Shown: piece by piece, positions 1 through 6,393 of the stretch
Layout of the letters: each line of letters opens with the position of its first letter
Position numbering within the stretch: the first letter of the stretch is position 1
Source of the DNA: Opitutia bacterium
GTDB taxonomy: Bacteria; Verrucomicrobiota; Verrucomicrobiia; Opitutales; Seribacteraceae
Direction: 5' to 3'
DNA: 11,202 bases
NCBI GenBank assembly: GCA_002692605.1
Contig: NZLE01000066.1
Span: 12,186 to 23,387 of the forward strand
The notes under the pieces: generated by a model
Database searches by the model: none
Told to the model about the DNA's origin: nothing
Seen by the model: only the letters and a program-made list of their open reading frames with translations
Made by a program: the position numbers and the translations under genes

Positions 1-594
1 ACCCCGGACCTGCGTCCAGAAGGGCTTGTGCGGATCCGATACGTTGATCGACAAAAAGAAAGGCTTTCCAGCCCTTTTTGCTTTTTCAATCCCCCGGGAC
101 GTGGAGGCGCCATAGGCCTTGGCATCCTTAACGTGAGACCTTTTTCCGGACGGCGAAATCGTCAGGTCATCATCCCATGCGTACGGTTGATAAGGACTGG
201 AGTGGCTGACTTTCCCATGAATGCCCGCATAGTAACCGGCATCCTTCAACAAATCCACCATATGCGGCCAACCCGGATCGGGCACCTTGTAAAAACCCTC
301 AACCTTGTTGTTGTGGGAAATGAGACCGGAAAACATCACATTCCGGCAGGGGTTGCAATTTCCGACGGTGACGTGGGCATGTTCGAAGCGTAGGGATTGA
401 GAAGCCAATCGATCCATCACCGGCGTGGTGCCTTCCAGTTTGCTTCCGTAGACGCCTACCGAGTCGCAACTCATGTCGTCCACCGTAATCAGAAGCAAGT
501 TCATGGGTTCCTGCTTTGCGGAGAGTGCGAGCAAAGGCATGAAAAAAGCACCGATCCAAGAGAACCGGTGAAGAAAAAATCGGGCTGGATTCAT
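1..594 (-). CDS. Exported family S1 sulfatase, N-terminal 198 residues (3' end outside window)
   Basis: I translated this by hand from the complement. The frame is open from an ATG at 594 to the window edge. Residues 1-26 look like a signal peptide: a basic start, a hydrophobic stretch around WIGAFFMPLLAL, then an Ala-Ser-Ala end. The sulfatase core starts near residue 32 with LLLITVDDM, giving metal-ligand candidates D39 and D40. The formylglycine motif is C80-N-P-C-R84, followed by a typical SG. HGK with K128, H131, and SDPHKP with H189 match later active-site positions. The second half, with the SDxG metal site, is missing because the window ends. Enzymes of this fold hydrolyse sulfate esters and need the motif cysteine converted to formylglycine. 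The substrate cannot be told. It closely resembles the sulfatase at 7784-9247. It lies 88 bp downstream of the broken SIMPL gene on the same strand. A later ATG at residue 19 would shorten the signal peptide and is less likely. Confidence 0.92.
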   Translation of the reverse strand, partial: MNPARFFLHRFSWIGAFFMPLLALSAKQEPMNLLLITVDDMSCDSVGVYGSKLEGTTPVMDRLASQSLRFEHAHVTVGNCNPCRNVMFSGLISHNNKVEGFYKVPDPGWPHMVDLLKDAGYYAGIHGKVSHSSPYQPYAWDDDLTISPSGKRSHVKDAKAYGASTSRGIEKAKRAGKPFFLSINVSDPHKPFWTQVRG

Positions 595-682
595 AATCGT
601 CAAAACAAACAAAAAAGAGGAATGTTTCGCCCAAAGGCAAATGAAATGGACCTTTGCCGGAGACTTCTCCCCCGTCCCTTCC

Positions 683-1405
683 CTACTTTCCGATCTTGAA
701 TTCCAGAGTGACCACAAGTTTGACCACTTTCTCGATGGTCTCGGTGTCATAGATTCCATAACTGGAAGTCCGGGTCGAATTCGGCTTGGTGATTTGAATG
801 ACTCCCTGCCTTGCGGAAACCAGCGAACCCAGTTTCTCTCCCGAGCTCTTGGCCATGATCTCGGCCCGCTCGCGGCCGTTTCCGGTGGCCCGCTGCATCA
901 AATCGATCTTCACCTCTTCCAACCCCGAAACGAAAAAGTCAGGCCCGTTCAAAGTCAGGCGGATGCCCTTGGCATTCAAATCGTAAAGCTTGCGGGATAG
1001 TTCCGCCAATTCCAGCACCTTGGCAGTGTTGATGCGAAGACTGCGCGAAACCACTTAATATTCGATTTCATTGGTACGGTTACCCTTCTCGTTCAGTTTC
1101 TTGGTTTCACTGATGGAAGTGGACAGATCCAACACCTCGGCCTCTTCGCCCAGAGCCTCGGCGAGAAACCCTTTCACCACCTGTACCGATTCTTCGGCCG
1201 CCTTGTAGGCTTCGGCATTCTCCGGTCGTTGTTCGGAAATCCGAACCGTCAGGCTTCCCTGATCGGCCAGAACTTTTTGTTCGGCATAGCCTTTGACCAT
1301 GATGGGTTCGGCATGCTGGATCGTGACCCAGGGCTTGGAAATAATCAGGGAGGCTCCGATGAGCCCAACCAAGATGGAGAATGGAAAGAGGAGGTTTTTG
1401 TTCAT
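683..1405 (-). pseudogene. SIMPL (DUF541) domain protein interrupted by an in-frame TAA
   Basis: Two open frames, 1055-1405 (116 aa) and 683-1054 (123 aa), lie in the same reading frame and are separated only by one TAA at 1055-1057. Joined, they give about 240 codons, the usual size of a SIMPL/YggE-type protein. The first half has an N-terminal membrane anchor or signal (residues about 5-24), then VKGYAEQKVLADQGSLTVRI, the start of the SIMPL fold. The second half resumes with VVSRSLRI, the conserved strand that follows the break in this family, and ends in a beta-strand LVVTLEFKI. The fold is therefore complete except for the stop, which a single change from a tyrosine codon (TAT or TAC) would create. 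A GTG follows the TAA directly, so a separate C-terminal fragment could in principle be made, but I see no ribosome binding site. SIMPL proteins are envelope-facing and poorly understood. A recent nonsense mutation or a sequencing error both fit. TAA serves as a normal stop in neighbouring genes, which argues against recoding. Confidence 0.82.
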
Positions 1406-1469
1406 GAGTTTGGGTAGGCGGTTCAGTGACTTGGAGGACTCCGTGAGCGTATTCGTTCAAAAAGATCGC

Positions 1470-2870
1470 TTAGAACAAATGCTTTCCCTGCTTGGCGGCC
1501 TGGTGAGCCGACTGGGTGTCGAGGCGAATGCCCGGGTCCTTCTGCCGCCTCATCCAAGCTCGCAGTTCGGTTTCCATGGCTCTAAGTTTGACCTGATACT
1601 CCGGATCCTTGGCCAAGTCATTCATTTCGTAGGGGTCCCGAGTCGTGTGATAGAGGCTCTTCGGCGGACGCACCTGATAGCGCTTGACCAGTCGATAAAT
1701 CTCCGGGTTGGCCCAAGCATCACGCACCCAGGTTGCCCAGTAGGGGTTGTTCAGCACTGCATTACCCTTCAGCCCCATCAAATGTTTTTCGATGAACATT
1801 TCATCCGGAGTCAGATTGAGAACCAGGCGGTAAGTGCCATCCGATAGGGTACGGGTTGGATAAGGAGGGCCCTCCGGAAAGTTGTTATGCATCCCGTAAA
1901 CGTAGCTGCGGTGCTCCTTCCTTTCTCCCATTAAAACCCCCGCAAAACTTGATCCGTCCAGACCGGTCGGATCCCCATTGGCCAATTCCAGTAACGTGGG
2001 CAGCACGTCGGCATACTGGACCAAGGCATCCGTCCGAACACCCGCACTGACTTTTCCGGGCCAGCGGGCGATCAGGGCGGTATGCAAACCGGTGTCCCAT
2101 GTGGTCCACTTGCAACCCGGAAACTGGGAACCCTGTTCGGAACTGAAGAGAACGAGGGTTTTCTTACTCTTCCCGCTTCCCTCCAGAGCCTTGAGAATGT
2201 CTCCGACCTGTCCGTCCATGTAGGAGATCTCGGCGAGGTATTTGGAAAAGTCCTCCCGGGTGCGGGGCGTGTCCGCGACGTTGGGAGGAAGCTTCAGCTT
2301 ACCCGGAGGATACTTCGAGGAGTCCCCCATCACCCAGGGAACGTGAGGCTCGGTTAAAGCCACCACCAGGCAAAAGGGTTGGTCGCCCTTTCGATTCATG
2401 AAGGCGCGGACCGGTTCGAGGTCGTGATCCTCCGTCGGATTGCGTACGCAATTGGAGTCGAAGCCGGCAACCGGCTCGAAGGGAAAGACGCTCTCCGGCC
2501 GGATATGCCGCTTCCCCGCGAGTCCCACCCGGTAGCCCAGTTTACCCAATGCCTGAGGCATTCCGGTGATCTCCGGACGACATCCCGAATGATTCCAGGC
2601 GCATCCGTTGCTCATCGGATAAAGACCCGAATACAGTTCCGCCCGGCAGGGTTGGCACATCGAAGAGGCGACGTAAGCCCGGTTGAAGACCAAACCCTCC
2701 GAGGCTAATCTTTCGATATGGGGCGTCCGAGCGTTTTGCCCGCCATAAGTGGGCAGGTCGTTGTAGGTGCAGTCATCGGCAAGGATGAGCAGGACGTTGG
2801 GAGCTTCGGTTGCAAAACTCCGAACTGGGATAAGTCCAAAGAAGAGAAAAAGGGCGAGAGTCGGCTTCAT
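1470..2870 (-). CDS. Exported family S1 sulfatase, N-sulfoglucosamine sulfohydrolase-like, unusual second metal motif
   Basis: This is a complete 466-residue protein. I chose the ATG at 2870 because it opens a clean signal peptide (MKPTLALFLFFGLIPV, cleavage near residue 20). The frame stays open to a GTG at 2999, but the added 43 residues are charged and not signal-like. The core runs PNVLLILADDC with D32 and D33, then the formylglycine motif C72-Q-P-C-R76 followed by SG. Further on are AGKRH with K120 and H122, and TEPHVPW with H175. Where most S1 sulfatases have Ser-Asp-Asn/His-Gly, this one reads S244-E245-Q246-G247, followed by a KWTTWDTG segment. That layout recalls the heparan N-sulfatase-like branch, but the assignment is tentative. 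The C-terminal part carries the usual DPYEMNDLA segment of the sulfatase C-domain. It is probably exported and cleaves sulfate from a glycan; the substrate is unknown. It is the first gene of the left block, 64 bp upstream of the SIMPL gene. Confidence 0.93.
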   Translation of the reverse strand: MKPTLALFLFFGLIPVRSFATEAPNVLLILADDCTYNDLPTYGGQNARTPHIERLASEGLVFNRAYVASSMCQPCRAELYSGLYPMSNGCAWNHSGCRPEITGMPQALGKLGYRVGLAGKRHIRPESVFPFEPVAGFDSNCVRNPTEDHDLEPVRAFMNRKGDQPFCLVVALTEPHVPWVMGDSSKYPPGKLKLPPNVADTPRTREDFSKYLAEISYMDGQVGDILKALEGSGKSKKTLVLFSSEQGSQFPGCKWTTWDTGLHTALIARWPGKVSAGVRTDALVQYADVLPTLLELANGDPTGLDGSSFAGVLMGERKEHRSYVYGMHNNFPEGPPYPTRTLSDGTYRLVLNLTPDEMFIEKHLMGLKGNAVLNNPYWATWVRDAWANPEIYRLVKRYQVRPPKSLYHTTRDPYEMNDLAKDPEYQVKLRAMETELRAWMRRQKDPGIRLDTQSAHQAAKQGKHLF

Positions 2871-3057
2871 TTCCAAGGAATAAGAGATTCCCCGGCGGAT
2901 GCGCAACCCTGCAATCAAGGGCTCCTTTCCCAAGCAGGCAAGCCACCTCATTATCTCCGTGCGCGAATCGTAAAAATCCGCTCTTTTCGGGTTGCTCACA
3001 AGGCGACTTTTCCAACAGGATCAATCCCCGCTACTCAAAACCCAAAAGTATTCATTC
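2871..3057. promoter_or_regulatory. Divergent intergenic region between sulfatase and esterase genes
   Basis: This 187-bp stretch separates two start codons that point away from each other, so promoters for the left sulfatase block and for the esterase should both lie here. I found no convincing -35/-10 pair on either strand. On the minus strand there is a GATAAT at 2950-2955, about 80 nt ahead of the sulfatase ATG, without a recognisable -35 box. No clear operator palindrome, riboswitch or small gene was seen. The regulatory role is inferred from gene orientation only. Confidence 0.45.
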
Positions 3058-4548
3058 ATGAAAGCAAAACTCATCCTCCTGCTTGCCCTTTTCACGGTAG
3101 GCTCCCTCATTCACGCCGACGTACGCTTGCCCAACGTTCTCAGCAACCACATGGTTTTGCAACGCGACCTGCAAGTTCCGGTTTGGGGTTGGGCGGATGC
3201 GGGCGAAAAAATCACCGTTTCCTTTGCCGGGCAGAAAAAGCAAACAACCGCGGACAAAAAGGGCAATTGGATGATCAAACTTGGCAAACTCAAAGCCAAT
3301 GCCTCCCCCGCCACCCTCAGCGTCCAAGGAAAGAACCTGATTCAATTGGAAAACGTACTGGTTGGAGAAGTCTGGATTTGTTCCGGACAATCCAACATGG
3401 AATGGAGAGTTTCCCAATGCGCCAACCCCAAGGAGGAAATCGCAAAATCGAACTACCCCAAGATTCGACTCTTCGACGTTCCAGGTCACACCGTTCACCC
3501 AATTCCCCAACGCGAAGGCAAAGGAGAATGGAAAGTCTGCTCTCCGCAGAGCGTCGCGTCCTTCAGCGCCACCGGTTACTACTTCGGTCGCCGCCTGCAC
3601 CTGAGCCTCGGGATTCCCGTCGGATTGATCGGATCCAACTGGGGAGGAACCAAAATCGAACCCTGGACCACCCTGGACGGCTTTAAATCTGTTCCCGAAC
3701 TGTCAAAGCTCGCCGAGAGCGTCTCCGCCTATACTGCGGAAACCAAAGTCAAGGGGGGTACCCCTTCGGCCATTTATCACTCCATGGTTCATCCTCTCAC
3801 TCCGTACGCGATGCGCGGAGCGATCTGGTATCAGGGAGAATCCAACGGCGGTGAAGGCATTACCTATTACCAAAAGAAACGAGCTTTGGTTCAAGGGTGG
3901 AGAAAAGCCTTTCAAAACCCCGACCTAGGATTCTACTGGGTTCAATTGTGCAACTTCAGAAAAGCCAACGTCATGGAAGTCAAGAACCCCAGCAAGGAAG
4001 AGTCCAGGCCCGAGGGCGGCGATGGGTGGGCCAGGATCCGAGAAGCTCAGACTCAGGCTCTCGATCTGAAACACACGGGGATGGCGGTTATCATCGATCT
4101 TGCGGACGCTCATAACCCCAACGACATTCACCCCAAGAACAAGCAGGACGTCGGCGGACGCCTTGCCCAATGGGCTCTCAACCAAACTTATGGGATGCAG
4201 GGATTGGTCGCTTCAGGCCCCCTTTACGAAAGCCACAAGATCAAAGGGGGTAAGTTACATCTTTCCTTCAAAAACGTCGGACAGGGCCTGATGGTTGGCA
4301 AGAAAGTCGGACTTGATCCCACCCAACCGGTCGTCGGAGGTACGCTGAAGCATTTCTCAATCGCCGGAGCCGACAAGAAGTGGCATTGGGCGGACGCCAA
4401 GATCGTCGGTGACCAAGTGGTGCTGAGTTCCAAGGAAGTGAGGAAACCGGTTGCCGCCCGCTATGCCTACACCATGAACCCGGCGGACGCCAACCTCTAC
4501 AACGTGGACGGTCTACCCGCCGGTCCCTTCCGCACCGACGATTGGTAA
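3058..4548 (+). CDS. Exported sialate O-acetylesterase-type carbohydrate esterase (SASA/SGNH fold)
   Basis: This is a 496-residue secreted esterase. I set the start at ATG 3058 because it opens a signal peptide (MKAKLILLLALFTVGSLIHA, about 20 residues); 22 codons of open frame upstream look non-coding. Residues about 21-100 form the N-terminal beta domain typical of the family (LPNVLSNHMVLQR, PVWGWA, GNWMIKL). The SGNH blocks follow: block I is WICSGQSNMEW with nucleophile S112, the glycine/asparagine block is GSNWGGTKIEPW with N194, then IWYQGESN with E261, and NDIHPKNK with candidate catalytic D356 and H358. All catalytic elements are present and the length is normal. Family members remove acetyl groups from sialic acid or, in environmental polysaccharide degraders, from O-acetylated glycans. 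With no sialic-acid genes nearby, deacetylation of a sulfated, acetylated polysaccharide is the more natural reading (inference). It is the only plus-strand gene, divergent from one sulfatase block and convergent with the other. Confidence 0.93.
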   Translation: MKAKLILLLALFTVGSLIHADVRLPNVLSNHMVLQRDLQVPVWGWADAGEKITVSFAGQKKQTTADKKGNWMIKLGKLKANASPATLSVQGKNLIQLENVLVGEVWICSGQSNMEWRVSQCANPKEEIAKSNYPKIRLFDVPGHTVHPIPQREGKGEWKVCSPQSVASFSATGYYFGRRLHLSLGIPVGLIGSNWGGTKIEPWTTLDGFKSVPELSKLAESVSAYTAETKVKGGTPSAIYHSMVHPLTPYAMRGAIWYQGESNGGEGITYYQKKRALVQGWRKAFQNPDLGFYWVQLCNFRKANVMEVKNPSKEESRPEGGDGWARIREAQTQALDLKHTGMAVIIDLADAHNPNDIHPKNKQDVGGRLAQWALNQTYGMQGLVASGPLYESHKIKGGKLHLSFKNVGQGLMVGKKVGLDPTQPVVGGTLKHFSIAGADKKWHWADAKIVGDQVVLSSKEVRKPVAARYAYTMNPADANLYNVDGLPAGPFRTDDW

Positions 4549-4551
4549 GAA

Positions 4552-4569
4552 GAGATCGGTTCGGGTCTC
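4552..4569 (+). terminator. Weak hairpin at the convergent gene junction
   Basis: GAGATC at 4552-4557 can pair with GGTCTC at 4564-4569 (six pairs, one of them U-G) around a 6-nt loop. It sits right after the esterase stop codon and overlaps the stop of the converging TIM-barrel gene. There is no run of T after the stem on the plus strand, and the U-G pair becomes a C-A mismatch on the minus strand. It may help end esterase transcription, but it is not a canonical terminator. Confidence 0.25.
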
Positions 4570-5476
4570 AAACGTCACAGATTTCAGCGGCATGCCTGAG
4601 GGCGAGAGCCTTGTCCTTCCAGGTTGGTATGAATTCCTGAGCGACGTAGCCATCGAATCCCGTGTCGAGGATCGCCCGCATCACCCCGGGGTAATTGATT
4701 TCCTGATTTTCATCGAGCTCGGCTCGACCCGGATTTCCCGCGGTATGATAATGGCCGATGACTTCCTGGTACTGCTTGATTCGGCGAATCACGTCCCCAT
4801 TCATTACCTGAACGTGATAGACGTCGAAGAGTAATTTAAAATGCTCCGAGCCAATCCTGTTGATCATCTTCACACAATGGTCGACGTCGTCGCCAAAGTA
4901 TCCGGGATGTCCCTTCATCGGATGACTGTCGTCCCGTGAATTCAAATGCTCGAGGCAAAGGGTAACCTTGTTCTTCTCTGCGAAAGGAAGGACTTTCTTC
5001 CAGCAGGAAATGCAATTTTCCTCAGCCTGTTCGTCCTCAATTCCATCGGCTTTCATACCCGTAAAGGTGATCACGCGCTTGTAGCCTGCGGCGGCGCAAA
5101 GTTCGATGGATTCAAGCAGTTTCCCGACGCATTCCTCATGATTGGCCGGATCCACCGGACCCGTTTTGAATCCATGACTTCCCACCAGCGAAACGTCCAG
5201 TCCGAGATCCCTGATCATCGGATAATGCTTTGGAGAAATGCCTTCCATCGCGACAAGGCCCACCTCCTTGCACAGTTTGGCCAACTCGGGTGTGGGCATG
5301 GGGTTGAAGGTCCACCCCATGATGGATTGTTTGATCCGTCCATTCCTGACCCGGAATGCGGGATCGGCCTGATTCATGGGCGTCTGGGCCCTAGCGGCGT
5401 TGGGAGCGGTCAGTAGGGTGGCCGCAAAAGCTGTGGATGCCGCGGTCTTGAGAAGGGTTCTTCGGTCAGTTTTCAT
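4568..5476 (-). CDS. Tat-exported hydroxypyruvate isomerase-like TIM-barrel sugar isomerase/epimerase
   Basis: This is a 302-residue protein of the xylose isomerase-like TIM-barrel family (AP endonuclease 2 fold). I chose ATG 5476 because it opens a Tat signal: D4-R-R-T-L-L-K10, a hydrophobic stretch, then an Ala-rich end (ARA) near residue 30. The 15 extra upstream codons to 5521 would bury this. The barrel begins near residue 48. Metal-ligand candidates typical of the hydroxypyruvate isomerase group are E176 (CLEHLN), D218 and H221 (FDVYHVQ), H244 (GHYHTAGNPGR) and E281 (AQEF). In this family a bound divalent metal supports aldose-ketose isomerisation or epimerisation. The exported location argues against cytosolic hydroxypyruvate as the true substrate, so an extracytoplasmic sugar or keto-sugar is more likely (inference). 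Tat export fits a protein folded with its cofactor before transport. It is the last gene of the right block, 53 nt after the kinase, and probably shares its mRNA. Confidence 0.88.
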   Translation of the reverse strand: MKTDRRTLLKTAASTAFAATLLTAPNAARAQTPMNQADPAFRVRNGRIKQSIMGWTFNPMPTPELAKLCKEVGLVAMEGISPKHYPMIRDLGLDVSLVGSHGFKTGPVDPANHEECVGKLLESIELCAAAGYKRVITFTGMKADGIEDEQAEENCISCWKKVLPFAEKNKVTLCLEHLNSRDDSHPMKGHPGYFGDDVDHCVKMINRIGSEHFKLLFDVYHVQVMNGDVIRRIKQYQEVIGHYHTAGNPGRAELDENQEINYPGVMRAILDTGFDGYVAQEFIPTWKDKALALRHAAEICDV

Positions 5477-5529
5477 AATGGATTTGGGGTTTTGGGAACG
5501 GAGGGGTTTCAGGTTGGGCAAGAAAGGGC

Positions 5530-6393
5530 TTACTGGGGCACCGCACCGGCATGGGAACAGACCTCCGCGGCCACCTGGCAGGCGGTTTCGAGAACCTCGG
5601 AAGGATCGCTTTCCTCAAGCAGACCGATGGTGAGGGCGGCGGTGAAGGAATCTCCCGCACCCACGGTGTCCACCACCTTCGCAGGCGCCCCCGGTTGCCG
5701 AACCGAGCCTTTCTCAAGAACCAAGGTGGCTCCTTCGGCGCCCTCAGTCATTACCACCCAACGTAAGCCGAATTTCTCTCGGATCATTTTAAGTCTTTCC
5801 AGTTCGGATTCGGAGGAAGGGATTTCACAGGCCCGAGCGACCCGGTCGAGCTCCTCGTCGCTGAGCTTGAGGACGGAACAAACCGCAACCGAATCGCGAA
5901 TCAAAGAGTCATCGAAGAAGGGCGACCTCAGGTTGACGTCAAGGATTCTGGGAATGCCTCGTTCCAGGGCAATTGCCAAAGCCCGGCGGATTCCCTCCTT
6001 GGCGGATTCTCCTCGCTGGCCAAGGGTTCCAAAATAAAGAGCATCCGCGGAGCATACCCCGCGTTCAATTTCGTCGTTCCACTGCCAATGGTCCCAGGCT
6101 GCGTTTTCTCCAATGGTGAAGGTGGGCATACCCCCCTCCGCCAACTCCACCTCAACGGTACCCGTCGGATAGTCGGAAAGTTGCTGAACCAGTTCGGTTC
6201 GCACACCGTACTTCCGGTAAACCGCGAGGAGATCCTTCCCCCGGTCATCCTTCCCCACCCCGCTGACCATACGGACCTCTCCGCCCAGACGGGAAGTGTG
6301 GCAGGCAAAGTTCGCAGTGGCTCCACCAAAGCGCGGACCATCCGGGAAAAGATCCCACAACCCGTCTCCCATGGCTACGATTCGTTTGCTCAC
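5530..6393 (-). CDS. PfkB-family sugar kinase, fructokinase-like
   Basis: This is a 287-residue cytoplasmic kinase with no signal peptide. The N-terminal strand is IVAMGDGLWDLFPDG, followed by the substrate-binding GGATANFA at about 23-30 and RLGG, which match fructokinase-like PfkB proteins. LDVNLR at 151-156, KLSDEEL at 176-182 and VMTEGAEGA at 214-222 are typical later blocks. The C-terminal PfkB signature DTVGAGDSF supplies catalytic base D248 and the GAGD anion hole. It should transfer phosphate from ATP to a sugar; fructose is the default guess, but the true sugar is open. The start is GTG 6393: it is the first possible start after an in-frame TAA at 6415-6417, and it overlaps the upstream sulfatase stop as GTGA. 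The next ATG, at codon 8, would delete the first beta-strand. The overlap suggests translational coupling, so a released sugar may be phosphorylated soon after desulfation and uptake (inference). Confidence 0.92.
   Translation of the reverse strand: MSKRIVAMGDGLWDLFPDGPRFGGATANFACHTSRLGGEVRMVSGVGKDDRGKDLLAVYRKYGVRTELVQQLSDYPTGTVEVELAEGGMPTFTIGENAAWDHWQWNDEIERGVCSADALYFGTLGQRGESAKEGIRRALAIALERGIPRILDVNLRSPFFDDSLIRDSVAVCSVLKLSDEELDRVARACEIPSSESELERLKMIREKFGLRWVVMTEGAEGATLVLEKGSVRQPGAPAKVVDTVGAGDSFTAALTIGLLEESDPSEVLETACQVAAEVCSHAGAVPQ
6390..6393 (-). other. GTGA start-stop overlap, sulfatase to kinase
   Basis: The minus strand reads GTGA here: the GTG (6393-6391) starts the PfkB kinase and the TGA (6392-6390) ends the sulfatase. 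This 4-nt overlap decides the kinase start in the absence of a clear Shine-Dalgarno site and indicates coupled translation by terminating ribosomes. Confidence 0.85.

Noticed and set aside
299..640. Minus-strand open frame of 113 codons overlapping the left sulfatase
   Set aside because: It is a shadow. The sulfatase frame starting at 594 has a signal peptide and the CNPCR motif, while this frame shows no family signature.
631..658. Inverted repeat GGCAAA/TTTGCC (636-641 and 653-658) followed on the minus strand by a T-rich run at about 611-616
   Set aside because: The stem is only six pairs with an 11-nt loop, and the T run starts about 20 nt after it, so it does not look like a real terminator. 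It could pair in two registers, which suggests chance.
1055..1057. Stop-codon reassignment or selenocysteine-like recoding at the SIMPL TAA
   Set aside because: TAA, TAG and TGA all end other intact genes in the window, and TAA is not a selenocysteine codon. Mutation or sequence error is simpler.
1430..1445. Short palindrome GGAGGACTCC between the sulfatase and the SIMPL gene
   Set aside because: It is a four-pair stem with a two-base loop and no T run, so it is too weak to be a terminator.
2950..2955. GATAAT on the minus strand as a -10 box for the sulfatase
   Set aside because: No -35-like hexamer lies 16-18 nt upstream, so it is not supported as a promoter.
2871..2999. 43-codon N-terminal extension of the sulfatase, from a GTG
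   Set aside because: The extension is charged and unlike a signal peptide, while the ATG at 2870 opens a typical one. It also covers the divergent promoter region.
3052..3600. Long minus-strand frame (182 codons) opposite the esterase, and similar plus-strand frames opposite the sulfatases, kinase and DUF1552 gene (for example 9147-10238)
   Set aside because: They lie fully antisense to genes with intact catalytic motifs and show no recognisable domain. This is a common effect of codon bias in GC-rich genes.
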